From contig VBGE01000058.1 in the NCBI GenBank assembly GCA_005880345.1, forward strand, positions 1-5,988: a stretch of 5,988 nucleotides of DNA, written 5' to 3'. This document shows positions 1 through 5,939 of this stretch, one piece after another. The notes beneath the pieces are model-generated. The model had not been told where the DNA came from, did not search any database, and saw only the letters and a program-made list of their open reading frames with translations. This DNA is from Chloroflexota bacterium (lineage in GTDB: Bacteria; Chloroflexota; Dormibacteria; Dormibacterales; Dormibacteraceae). Position 1 is the stretch's first letter; every line of letters begins with the position of its first letter. A program made the translations under genes and the position numbers.

Positions 1-6
1 GAAGGC

Positions 7-726
7 GTGCGTGCGCTGATGCCGATCGAGGTCATGTTCCAATCAATCGACGGCGCCTCCGGCACAGTCTCGCTCGGCTACCCCGATCGCCCGATCAAGG
101 TGGGTGACATCAAAATGCCCGCGATGACCAACCTGGTGTGGAGCGGCGGCCGGATCAATCTCGGCGACTACAAGGGTGCGCTCGACCAGACCTGGGAGTG
201 GGATGGCGCCAGGAAGGCGCTGGGACGGTGCTGGTACAAGATGATCGTCGGCGACATCACGGGGTCTCGTCTTCCTTATGCAGAGCGCCTGCGACGGCTG
301 ACGACACTCGGTGTCGCGTGCGTCGAGCAGATCAAACCCCTCGTCGTGTTCTGGAAAGAAGCCGGCTGTCTGGTGGAACCCGACCGGCTGGCGGAGCGCA
401 TGCAGCGATCCTGCAACGTAAGGACGTTCAACGTAGGCATCGCGGGCGACATGCTCATGGACACCATCGGCCTGGCGGCGATCGGGCTTCCGGATGTCGA
501 GCTCCTCTTTTCGCGGCTCGACCCGGACGCAGTGGCGGCGTTCCTTTACCGCACTGCCGAGTACTTGTTTGAAAGCGGGGACATCATCAAGGACGGCGAC
601 ACGGTGCCTGGGCCGGATGGCGCACGCTGGAAGACCGTCCACGACGTCGCGGCTGTTGCACCACCGCGCACGGTCGTCCGGGTGATGGTCACTGGACCAA
701 ATGCGCCGTCGACGGCGCGTTCGTAG
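7..726 (+). CDS. DUF4261 domain-containing protein (5' end uncertain, may be partial)
   Basis: This is a soluble protein of about 239 residues with no signal peptide or membrane segment. I recognise the C-terminal half, about residues 137-226, as the DUF4261 type: NVRTFNV, then GDMLMDTIGLAAIGLPDVE, then a conserved LDP..VA..LY.TA.Y.FE.GD.I.DG.TV.GPDG.RW segment. The N-terminal half (WEWDGARKALGRC, later PLVVFWKEAGCLVEP) is the part that usually precedes it. The molecular function of the family is not known to me. The start is unsure. The frame is open to the left edge, with GTG at 7 and ATG at 19 and 34. GAAGG at 1-5 is too close to GTG 7 and rather far from ATG 19. Homologues as I recall them begin near this point, so the protein is probably complete or nearly so. 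The next gene begins 77 bases downstream on the same strand. Confident on family, unsure of start. Confidence 0.8.
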   Translation: MRALMPIEVMFQSIDGASGTVSLGYPDRPIKVGDIKMPAMTNLVWSGGRINLGDYKGALDQTWEWDGARKALGRCWYKMIVGDITGSRLPYAERLRRLTTLGVACVEQIKPLVVFWKEAGCLVEPDRLAERMQRSCNVRTFNVGIAGDMLMDTIGLAAIGLPDVELLFSRLDPDAVAAFLYRTAEYLFESGDIIKDGDTVPGPDGARWKTVHDVAAVAPPRTVVRVMVTGPNAPSTARS

Positions 727-803
727 CTGGCTGACCCGCGCGGTTTGGCCGCGAGCATGTACAGGTGCATCTGCCCGCTTGGCCCGCGCGTTGTCTTTGA
801 GAA

Positions 804-1019
804 ATGGCGCGTCACCTCTGGTGGTCAGCTGCGGTGCTGGTTGCCGCGGTTGCCTGCAGCACCCAGACAGCGGCCCCGGCGTGGAAATCGTTCTCATCGG
901 CTGAGTACGGCTACTCGATCAGCTATCCGCCCGGCTGGTATGACCTCGGCAGCTTCGGCGCCCCCGCCGGCGAGCACTACTTCTCAAACAGGAAGGACAT
1001 CGGGTCTCCGGTGGAGATG
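804..1019 (+). pseudogene. 5' fragment of a probable lipoprotein gene, cut off and joined to another gene
   Basis: The ATG at 804 opens a lipoprotein-like N-terminus: a short basic start, the hydrophobic run WWSAAVLVAAVA, and Cys18 followed by Ser-Thr. The lipobox is non-ideal (AVA-C). Residues 30-46 (FSSAEYGYSISYPPGW) look like the start of the PsbP-like fold found in many secreted bacterial lipoproteins (Y..YG.SI.YP.GW). Codons in this frame are G/C-ending up to SPVEM (residues 68-72, ending at 1019). Just after this the coding signal moves to another frame, so only about 72 of an expected 150-200 residues remain. The frame itself stays open by chance to 2897, so any translation would run on into nonsense and then into PrsW. 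There is no strong ribosome-binding site; TTTGAGAA lies immediately before the ATG. The cause could be a deletion, a recombination or an assembly join. Family assignment is tentative. Confidence 0.6.
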
Positions 1020-1035
1020 CGGCCGGCCGACACGA

Positions 1036-1518
1036 GTCACCTACGACCAACTGCGAGTCCTCTACCGGACGCTGCTGGTGTTCGCCACGGTTGGGATGGT
1101 GATCCTGGCCATCGGCCTGGTCGAGTTCCTCTACTTCGAACGGCCCGGCGAGGCGAGCGGGATCAAGGCCCACATCGTCGGTGTGTTCGCCTACGACCCT
1201 GCGACCAAGCAGGTGAACGGCCCGGACCGCTCCGAGTTCCCGCGGTCTGGGCAGTTCGCCGCCGTGGTCGACTGGTCGTCCCTGCCGGCCAACCTGGTGG
1301 TCGATGCGCGCTGGTACGACTCGTTCGGCTCGCTGGAGGGAGAGGCCGGACCGGGCAACGCCTCGGGCCTGACCAGCGACAGCGTGATCCCCGTGCAGGT
1401 GCCGCCCGGGTTTCGGTTCGTGCTGCCGGGCCGCTACACCTTCGTCGTCGAGCGCATCGAGGGCGGGGTGCCGGTGGAGGTGCTGGGCCGGCGGTTCGTG
1501 GTGGTCGACCGCACGTGA
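1036..1518 (+). CDS. Single-pass membrane protein with extracytoplasmic domain, start codon missing (5'-truncated)
   Basis: From about 1036 the coding frame is the one ending at TGA 1516-1518; its codons are strongly G/C-ending, while the competing frame has many A/T-ending codons. Counting from 1036, a membrane segment lies at about residues 13-34 (LLVFATVGMVILAIGLVEFL). A domain of about 120 residues follows, rich in likely beta strands (FAAVVDWSSL, LVVDARWYDSF, RFVLPGRYTFVVER, RRFVVVD). With few charges before the membrane segment, the domain is probably outside the cell. I do not recognise the family. No ATG, GTG or TTG lies in frame at the expected start. The nearest are ATG 940, inside the lipoprotein sequence, and GTG 1078 or ATG 1096, inside the membrane segment. 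I infer that the natural start was lost at the junction. The stop overlaps the GTG start of PrsW (GTGA), so the two were translated together. It could be a partner or substrate of that protease; this is inference. Confidence 0.6.
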   Translation, partial: VTYDQLRVLYRTLLVFATVGMVILAIGLVEFLYFERPGEASGIKAHIVGVFAYDPATKQVNGPDRSEFPRSGQFAAVVDWSSLPANLVVDARWYDSFGSLEGEAGPGNASGLTSDSVIPVQVPPGFRFVLPGRYTFVVERIEGGVPVEVLGRRFVVVDRT

Positions 1519-2897
1519 TCACCCAGACCACGCCGCCCGCGGCGGATCCCGAGTCCAGGCTGCGGCCGGCGCGATACGGGGTCGCCATCACGGTGACCGC
1601 CCTGGTCATCCTCGCCCTGGTCGCGAGCTCGATCCTGAACTACGTCTACCTCGACACGATCCCTGCCCGGGCGTCGCTGTACGGGCTGCTCGCCGTCGCG
1701 CTGATCACGCTGGGCACGTACATCCTGGTGCGGGCGTTCGACCGCGACCGCGCCACGCGTCGCGTCCACCTGATCCGCGCCGCGGTGCTGATCGGTCTGG
1801 GCGTGCTGCTGTGGCTGCTCGTCATCGATGTGTTCGTCTTCACGCAGTCGGCGGGTCCGGGCGTGGCGGTGGTGTGCGCGCTGGCGTGCTTGCCGACGAC
1901 GGCGTTCGGGCTCTTCGTCGTGCGGCGCATGGATCGAAATCACAAGGAGCCGTGGCGGCTGGTGCTCGTCGCCGCGGCGTGGGGCGCGATCGTCGCGACG
2001 AGCCTGGTGGTGTGGGGCGAGACCCTGTGGGAATCGTCGGCTCAGCACGCATTGGTGCCTGGTCCGGGGCTCGACACGTCGCTGGCTTTCATGGCGGGAA
2101 TCCTGGAAGAGCTGGCCAAGGGAGTGGCCGTTTTGTTGCTGTTCCTCGTCATGCGCGACCAGTTCGACGATGTCGTCGATGGAATCGTTTATGGAGCAGC
2201 TGTCGGGCTGGGTTTCAACTTTCTCGAATCGGTCAGCTACATGACGAACCTGTACTCGATCTATCTGCCCGAGGGCAACGGGGTGTTTGCGGCGGGGATT
2301 CAGTGGTACGGCCGCCAGGCGCTGGGATTGTTCTTCGGCCACGCGACCTACACGGCGTACATCGGCGCGGGCGTGGGTATCGCGCGGCAGCTGCCTGGCA
2401 TGCGCCACAAAGTCCTGGCCATCGTGGCCGGCTTCATCGTTGCGATCTCGGCTCATTTTTCGTGGGACGCGTGGGCGACCATCTTCCCGATTCAGAACAG
2501 CCTGTTCGGGATCGTCGAGGTGCACCTGCGCACGCTGGTCATGACGGGGCCGTTCACTGCGGGAGTCATCGCGCTGCTGCTCTTCGGGATTCGGTATGAG
2601 GGGCAGAACCTGGTCGAGCAGATGCGCAAGGAGGCGGCCACCGGGCAGGGCGCGATCCTGCCTGAGGACGTGGCGATCCTGTCCAGCCCATGGCAGCGGT
2701 TGAAGCAGAGGTTGCAGGCGTTCAGCCGGGCGGGGCTGAAGGGGTATTTGGAACTGTCGCGGCTGCAGACGGCGCAGCTCGACCTGGCGATGGAGCGGTG
2801 GCACCGGGAGCGGAAGGAGATCGACACGCCGCTCGAGGCGGAGCAGAGGCTGCGGGAGCGGGTGATCCAGCTGCGGCACTGGGTGGCGGCGGGTTAG
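1515..2897 (+). CDS. PrsW-family intramembrane metalloprotease
   Basis: This is a multi-pass membrane protein of 460 residues. The GTG start at 1515 is chosen because it overlaps the upstream TGA by four bases and gives a normal polar N-terminus before the first membrane segment. Helices are visible at about 22-45, 53-73, 86-109, 115-136, 148-168, 190-213, 223-240, 265-288, 298-317 and 340-359. The PrsW motifs occur in order: EELAK (E198, E199, K202), D222-G with YG at 226-227, E238 in GFNFLES, H276 in FFGHATYTAY, and H314 in AHFSWDAW (D318). The Glu and His residues are the expected metal and catalytic set. Bacillus PrsW performs site-1 cleavage of the anti-sigma factor RsiW; the substrate here is unknown. 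A charged, helical, probably cytoplasmic tail (361-460) follows the last helix. No anti-sigma gene is visible. The same frame is open back to 804, but that part is a shadow of the upstream gene. Family assignment is firm. Confidence 0.92.
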   Translation: MITQTTPPAADPESRLRPARYGVAITVTALVILALVASSILNYVYLDTIPARASLYGLLAVALITLGTYILVRAFDRDRATRRVHLIRAAVLIGLGVLLWLLVIDVFVFTQSAGPGVAVVCALACLPTTAFGLFVVRRMDRNHKEPWRLVLVAAAWGAIVATSLVVWGETLWESSAQHALVPGPGLDTSLAFMAGILEELAKGVAVLLLFLVMRDQFDDVVDGIVYGAAVGLGFNFLESVSYMTNLYSIYLPEGNGVFAAGIQWYGRQALGLFFGHATYTAYIGAGVGIARQLPGMRHKVLAIVAGFIVAISAHFSWDAWATIFPIQNSLFGIVEVHLRTLVMTGPFTAGVIALLLFGIRYEGQNLVEQMRKEAATGQGAILPEDVAILSSPWQRLKQRLQAFSRAGLKGYLELSRLQTAQLDLAMERWHRERKEIDTPLEAEQRLRERVIQLRHWVAAG

Positions 2898-2917
2898 GTT
2901 CTTCTTCTTCCGTCCGA

Positions 2918-2951
2918 TCGGTCGATTGGGTTCGGTCGATGTTCGGTCGAT
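2918..2951. repeat. Three direct copies of TCGGTCGAT
   Basis: Exact 9-base copies lie at 2918-2926, 2932-2940 and 2943-2951. Start-to-start spacing is 14 and 11 bases. The first and third are followed by T, which extends them to TCGGTCGATT. The first copy overlaps the palindrome CCGATCGG. The cluster begins 20 bases after the PrsW stop. It could be a regulator-binding cluster, a fragment of a dispersed repeat, or chance slippage. The 11-base step is near one helical turn but the 14-base step is not. Confidence 0.7.
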
Positions 2952-3113
2952 TCCGCACTCTTGACGCCACCGGTGTCTATGCACGCGCACCGAAGGGACC
3001 TTCTGGCGCCATAAGGGCGAGTTGGCGCGGCGCGACAGGCCGATCACGTGAATCCTCGTTAACAGGCTGGGTTCCCGCCCGCGATTTTTTCTGCTTCAGT
3101 GGGCCTCAGGCGT

Positions 3114-3135
3114 GCCGGTTGGGGGTGGGACCGGC
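3114..3135. repeat. Inverted repeat GCCGGT / ACCGGC
   Basis: There is a perfect 6-base stem (3114-3119 with 3130-3135) around a 10-base, G-rich loop. No T run follows on either strand, so it is not a standard intrinsic terminator. It may assist transcript folding at the end of the convergent operons. GC-rich sequence makes such stems common by chance. Confidence 0.35.
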
Positions 3136-3151
3136 CCGGGAGGAGGGTGGG

Positions 3152-3173
3152 CCCGCGGCACGGGGCGTTTTTT
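3152..3173 (+). terminator. Possible intrinsic terminator for the plus-strand PrsW transcript
   Basis: A short stem, CCCG (3152-3155) with CGGG (3161-3164), closes a 5-base loop. It is followed by GCG and six T residues at 3168-3173. An alternative pairing is GCCC (3151-3154) with GGGC (3163-3166). The stem is short for a terminator, but the position before a T run and at the end of a convergent gap is suggestive. The T run overlaps the TAA stop (3172-3174) of the opposing gene. It lies about 255 bases beyond the PrsW stop, so the transcript would have a long 3' tail. Confidence 0.35.
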
Positions 3174-3708
3174 AGGCCGGGAGGCGGCCGCCTAGCAATC
3201 TGGCCACCGCTAACGTCAGCAGCGCGGCGGCCGAGCCCCACGTGATCGCCGACACCGCAGGGTCGCTGAAGTCAGTGCCGCTCAGCACCGCGTGGAGAAA
3301 GATCAGGGCGAACGCGACATACGCCATGCGGTGCACCCACAGCCAAAGGTTCTTGCTCATCCGCCGCTTCAAGTACGCGGCCACGGTGACTAACACCAGC
3401 ACGTCCAGGGACAGCGCGCCGACTCCAATGGCCAGCGTTCCGTAGGTCGAGTGGAACGGCACCACGACGTCGAGCCACCCGACGCGAGCGGTCGTGTCCA
3501 GAAGCAGCGACACAACGTGCAGCGCAGCGAGCGGGATCCACAGCACGATCGTGTATTCGTGCAGCCCGCGCACCGCTCGATTGCTGCCCAGCCAGTCGAA
3601 GACCGCAGTCCGCAACGCGATGCCGGTAACAAGCGCGATGGCCAGCGCCGCATACGACCCGAGTCCGGTGACACGCGCGAGGACCCAGAAAAACTGGTCA
3701 GCAGTCAT
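3172..3708 (-). CDS. Ferric-reductase-like transmembrane haem protein
   Basis: This is a 178-residue membrane protein with about five helices (roughly 12-32, 50-70, 88-111, 122-143, 152-172), matching the ferric-reductase-like (cytochrome b) membrane domain. It has no attached FAD or NAD(P)H domain. Likely haem ligands are H50 and H64 in one helix and H126 and H139 in another. These spacings, His-x13-His and His-x12-His, equal those of the two-haem NADPH oxidase and ferric reductase families, so two stacked haems carrying electrons across the membrane are expected. The start is ATG at 3708 (MTADQFFWVLARVTGL), with GGTGG upstream; GTG at 3717 is an alternative. A longer open frame to 3825 only shadows ApbE. 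The gene overlaps the 3' end of the ApbE gene by 11 bases, suggesting coupled translation. ApbE-linked proteins of this kind commonly pass electrons to flavinylated partners. MsrQ-like roles are possible, but no MsrP is seen. Confidence 0.85.
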   Translation of the reverse strand: MTADQFFWVLARVTGLGSYAALAIALVTGIALRTAVFDWLGSNRAVRGLHEYTIVLWIPLAALHVVSLLLDTTARVGWLDVVVPFHSTYGTLAIGVGALSLDVLVLVTVAAYLKRRMSKNLWLWVHRMAYVAFALIFLHAVLSGTDFSDPAVSAITWGSAAALLTLAVARLLGGRLPA

Positions 3709-4528
3709 CGCGTCCACCCAGCCACCAGGCCAGCGCGTGTGCCGCGCAATAGGCCGGGGCCAGATCGGGACCGAGCAAGAGCGCCGTCTTGGCGAACACC
3801 TCGGCCTCGAAGCCGCTCGATGCAACGATCGAAACCTCTTCCAACCCCGTGCGCGCCGGCAGACCGGAGCGCGGATCGATCAGGTGGTGCAGATCGCCCC
3901 AGCGCCGCCGGCGCACGCTGCTCGTCGCCGCGCCCTGGTCGCGCAGCATCAGCGTGACACCACCCAGGCCGATCGGCCATCCGTTGCCATCTGGTCCCGG
4001 CCCACTTGCCATCAGGTCGCCGCCCAGATTCGTGACGGCGTTGCCGCCGAGTAGTTTCACGGCGCGGTCGGCCATCCACCCCTTGGCGACGCCGCCGAGG
4101 TCGATCCCTGCGCCGCGTGCCACCCGTGCCCTGCCCCGCGCCAGATCCAGGACACAGCTCAGCCGCGGCAGCGGGCGAGCCTGGTCCAGAGTCGCAACGC
4201 CGGCCCCCTCGGAGAAGGTCCTCGTGTAACCGACCGCCAGCATCGAGGGCAGCACAGCAACGTTTACCATGCCGGCGCTCATCTCGCTCGCACAAAGCGC
4301 ATCGCGCAGGATCGACTCCACATCAGCGCTGACCTCCATCCACTCGCCCGCGGCGGCGTTGAGCTGCGAGATCTCGCTCCCTTCGTCAAACCGCGTCAGG
4401 CGTGCCGCGAGCCGGCCGATCCAGGCTTCGACCTCGAGCAGACTCTCGTGCGGCTCGATGGCGAACAGGCTGCAGCTGGTGCCCATGGCACCGAATTGAT
4501 GTGATTCGATCCGGGTCTCAGGACGCAT
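3698..4528 (-). CDS. apbE: FAD:protein FMN transferase (ApbE family)
   Basis: This 276-residue protein is expected to transfer FMN from FAD to a Thr or Ser of a target protein, with Mg2+. The family motifs are in order: MGTSCSLF (15-22), RFDEGSEISQLN (46-57), GIDLGGVAKGWMAD (141-154), the glycine turn NLGGDL (167-172), HLIDPRSGLPA (215-225), and the C-terminal EAEVFAKTALLLG (241-253). The last segment carries Glu where many ApbE proteins have Asp (AD..AT); I recall this AEV.AK form from ferric-reductase-linked ApbE proteins. There is no signal peptide or lipobox, and the protein is shorter than the exported ApbE of proteobacteria (about 330-350 residues), so it may act in the cytoplasm or have lost an export signal. 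ATG 4528 is the start; ATG 4486 (residue 15) falls inside the first motif and is too late. The gene overlaps both the upstream peptide gene and the downstream haem-protein gene by 11 bases. No flavin-acceptor protein is seen in the window. Confidence 0.9.
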   Translation of the reverse strand: MRPETRIESHQFGAMGTSCSLFAIEPHESLLEVEAWIGRLAARLTRFDEGSEISQLNAAAGEWMEVSADVESILRDALCASEMSAGMVNVAVLPSMLAVGYTRTFSEGAGVATLDQARPLPRLSCVLDLARGRARVARGAGIDLGGVAKGWMADRAVKLLGGNAVTNLGGDLMASGPGPDGNGWPIGLGGVTLMLRDQGAATSSVRRRRWGDLHHLIDPRSGLPARTGLEEVSIVASSGFEAEVFAKTALLLGPDLAPAYCAAHALAWWLGGRDDC

Positions 4529-4748
4529 AGGTCGAGGTCACCGGTTGGTTGCTGCTGGGCTGGACCGAAGGCCCGATGGTGATCGAGCCGCCCAGCTCGT
4601 TCGCGTTCGATCCGTTCTGGGCGCTGAGCACGGTGGGCTGGAGCGGCGCGATCGGGTTCTTGAGGTGCGCCGTTACGAACAGCGCCGACGCCACGGTCGC
4701 CCCGACCGTGACGACGGTGGCCGCGGCTTTCAGCACGAAGGGTCGCAA
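4518..4748 (-). CDS. Small membrane-anchored protein, unrecognised
   Basis: This is a 76-residue peptide with a short basic N-terminus (MRPFVLK), one hydrophobic segment at about 8-28 (AAATVVTVGATVASALFVTA), and a polar tail rich in Ser, Asn, Gln and Pro (for example GPSVQPSSNQPVTSTYAS at the end). This fits a single-pass anchor or signal-like segment with an extracytoplasmic, probably disordered tail. The start is TTG at 4748, two bases after the TGA of the DUF1501 gene; no ATG lies in frame nearby and GTG 4736 is an alternative. The 3' end overlaps the ApbE start by 11 bases. The packing and the plausible sequence order argue that it is real. It resembles the anchor-plus-linker part of small FMN-binding proteins that accompany ApbE, but has no FMN-binding domain and no credible flavinylation motif. 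It could be a truncated form or a separate accessory protein. Confidence 0.7.
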   Translation of the reverse strand: MRPFVLKAAATVVTVGATVASALFVTAHLKNPIAPLQPTVLSAQNGSNANELGGSITIGPSVQPSSNQPVTSTYAS

Positions 4749-4750
4749 GG

Positions 4751-5926
4751 TCAGACCGCGACCGGCGCCTTGAGAAAGGAGACGCGGTCGAATGACGAGC
4801 CCAGGATCTTCGTCGAGTCCGCGCCCAGATGTCCGGTCAGGATTTCCTGGTAGACCGATCGGAAGTCAACGGCGTACTTGAGGTTGCCAGTGTTGTCCAG
4901 CGTGGTCAGGCTTGGCTCCGCGCCGAACAGTCCGCCCTGCACCGGGTCGCCGATGAGCAGCAGTGGCGCCGCGGCGCCGTGGTCGGTGCCGCCGCTTGCG
5001 TTCTCCTTCGGCCGCCGGCCGAACTCGGACCAAGTCGCGATGAGCACCTTGTCCGCCATGTTGTGAGCGGCGAGGTCCTGGTAGAACGCGGAGACCGCGG
5101 AGTCGAGATAGCCCATCAGGTCGTCGTGGCGGTTGAGCTCGGTGTAGTGCGTGTCGAACCCGCCGAGGGTTACGTGCAGCAGCTTGACGCCGGTGCCGGT
5201 GACGATGAGCTCGGCAGCGAGCTGCAGCGCGGCCGCCAGCTGATTCTTCGACGAGTAGACGAGCTTGACCTTGTCGGTGTAGTCGGCCATCGGTTGGTAG
5301 CTCGAGGCCGACGTGCGCAGAGTGGCCATGGTCTCGGTGGCGGTCGCGATCGCGGTGACGAAGAGCGCGCCGTAAATGCCTGGCGTGCCTTTGTACAGAG
5401 CGCCCACCGCCGCCTCCACCTCGGTACCGCCGGTGAAGCCGAACGTCTTCTGGTTCTGGATGACGGTCAGCGTCGCCTGGAGGTCGCGCAGCGCACCGGG
5501 CGCGTCGGTCGCTCCGCATGCGCACCCGGTCAGCGGATGGCCGTTGGAGTCGTAGCTGGTGGCGACCTTGCCCTTGTCCCACAGGCCCTTGATGCCGCCC
5601 AGGTTGTGGTTCAGCCCGTACTGCGAGTTCAGGGGCAGCGCCTGGGAGACCATCGGCCCGGCGAGCTTCGGACGGAGGTCGTGCAGGGCAGGGTCGGCGA
5701 TGGGTACCACCGTGCGCAGACCATCGTTGCCGCCGGCGAGCTGGATCATGACCAGGATGTTGTCGTTGGCCATGCCTTCTTTCTTGGCGGCGTAGACGGC
5801 GCGGGCGAAGGCGTCCGGAACCGCCGCATAACCGGCGGCAAGACCTGACGCACCCGCTCCGAAAACCAGGCCCGCTTTGAGGAAGTCGCGGCGCTTGAGC
5901 TGATTGATTCCGATCTCTTTCGTCAT
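4751..5926 (-). CDS. DUF1501 family protein with Tat signal, apparent internal deletion
   Basis: This is a 391-residue exported protein. A Tat signal is clear: KRRDFLKAG (11-19) with twin Arg 12-13, then the hydrophobic run to about 36. The family, related to the alkaline phosphatase/sulfatase fold, shows LAGGNDGLRTVVP (63-75), GGFDTH (255-260, D258 and H260), TWSEFGRR (298-305) and GTDHGAAAP (313-321, D315 and H316), the likely metal-site residues. The biochemical function is unknown. ATG 5926 is chosen because AGGTGG (5934-5939) lies 7 bases upstream and the Tat motif falls at residue 11; the longer frame to 5980 overlaps the preceding gene. From family memory, residues about 121-127, between GLWDKGKVA and NGHPLTGCACG, should hold roughly 40-55 more residues including a GY..PN.SHF..M.IW block. 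It is missing in frame here, which also explains a length below the usual 430-450. The gene lies 11 bases after a DUF1800 stop, its normal partner. Confidence 0.88.
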   Translation of the reverse strand: MTKEIGINQLKRRDFLKAGLVFGAGASGLAAGYAAVPDAFARAVYAAKKEGMANDNILVMIQLAGGNDGLRTVVPIADPALHDLRPKLAGPMVSQALPLNSQYGLNHNLGGIKGLWDKGKVATSYDSNGHPLTGCACGATDAPGALRDLQATLTVIQNQKTFGFTGGTEVEAAVGALYKGTPGIYGALFVTAIATATETMATLRTSASSYQPMADYTDKVKLVYSSKNQLAAALQLAAELIVTGTGVKLLHVTLGGFDTHYTELNRHDDLMGYLDSAVSAFYQDLAAHNMADKVLIATWSEFGRRPKENASGGTDHGAAAPLLLIGDPVQGGLFGAEPSLTTLDNTGNLKYAVDFRSVYQEILTGHLGADSTKILGSSFDRVSFLKAPVAV

Positions 5927-5933
5927 TCTCGGT

Positions 5934-5939
5934 CCACCT
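5934..5939 (-). promoter_or_regulatory. Ribosome-binding site of the DUF1501 gene
   Basis: On the minus strand the sequence reads AGGTGG, then seven bases, then ATG (5926). It fixes the start at MTKEIGINQL rather than at the upstream ATG 5980. It overlaps the last bases of the DUF1800 stop region, so the two genes are likely translated together. Confidence 0.75.

Larger units (their letters stand above)
2898..3171. other. Convergent intergenic region with short repeats and no convincing gene
   Basis: This gap lies between the 3' ends of the PrsW block and the ferric-reductase operon. From left to right it holds a (TTC)4 run at 2899-2910, the palindrome CCGATCGG at 2914-2921, three TCGGTCGAT copies at 2918-2951, the palindrome TCACGTGA at 3044-3051, a T6 run at 3085-3090 with no good hairpin before it, an inverted repeat at 3114-3135, and a weak hairpin with T6 at 3152-3173. 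An open frame crosses the region on the plus strand, but it starts as a shadow of PrsW and has no ribosome-binding site or recognisable protein. I saw no clear terminator for the minus-strand operon. Confidence 0.6.

Noticed and set aside
804..2897. A single 697-residue protein joining a lipoprotein signal to a PrsW protease
   Set aside because: The middle part (about 1036-1514) is Arg/Gly-rich nonsense in this frame with A/T-ending codons, while another frame there encodes a sensible membrane protein whose stop overlaps a GTG start for PrsW.
2961..2990. TTGACG at 2961 as a -35 box of a promoter
   Set aside because: No matching -10 box lies about 17 bases further on, and no plus-strand gene follows.
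1434..3047. 537-residue open frame on the minus strand
   Set aside because: It is an antisense shadow of PrsW, with Arg/Gln/Pro/His-rich low-complexity translation typical of GC-rich shadows and no recognisable domain.
3069..3090. T6 run at 3085-3090 as a terminator
   Set aside because: The only nearby stem is GGGTTCCC with a 2-base loop, placed too far from the T run; no stable hairpin directly precedes it.
2939..3175. Possible small plus-strand gene in the intergenic gap starting at ATG 2939
   Set aside because: There is no ribosome-binding site and no recognisable protein, and the frame is only an extension of a PrsW shadow frame.
4692..4706. VTVGAT in the 76-residue peptide as a flavinylation site
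   Set aside because: It lies inside the hydrophobic membrane segment, lacks the upstream Asp, and is not part of an FMN-binding domain.
4829..5848. 339-residue open frame on the plus strand
   Set aside because: It is antisense to the DUF1501 gene, which carries clear family motifs and a Tat signal. The Val/Gly/Arg-rich translation has no recognisable motif.
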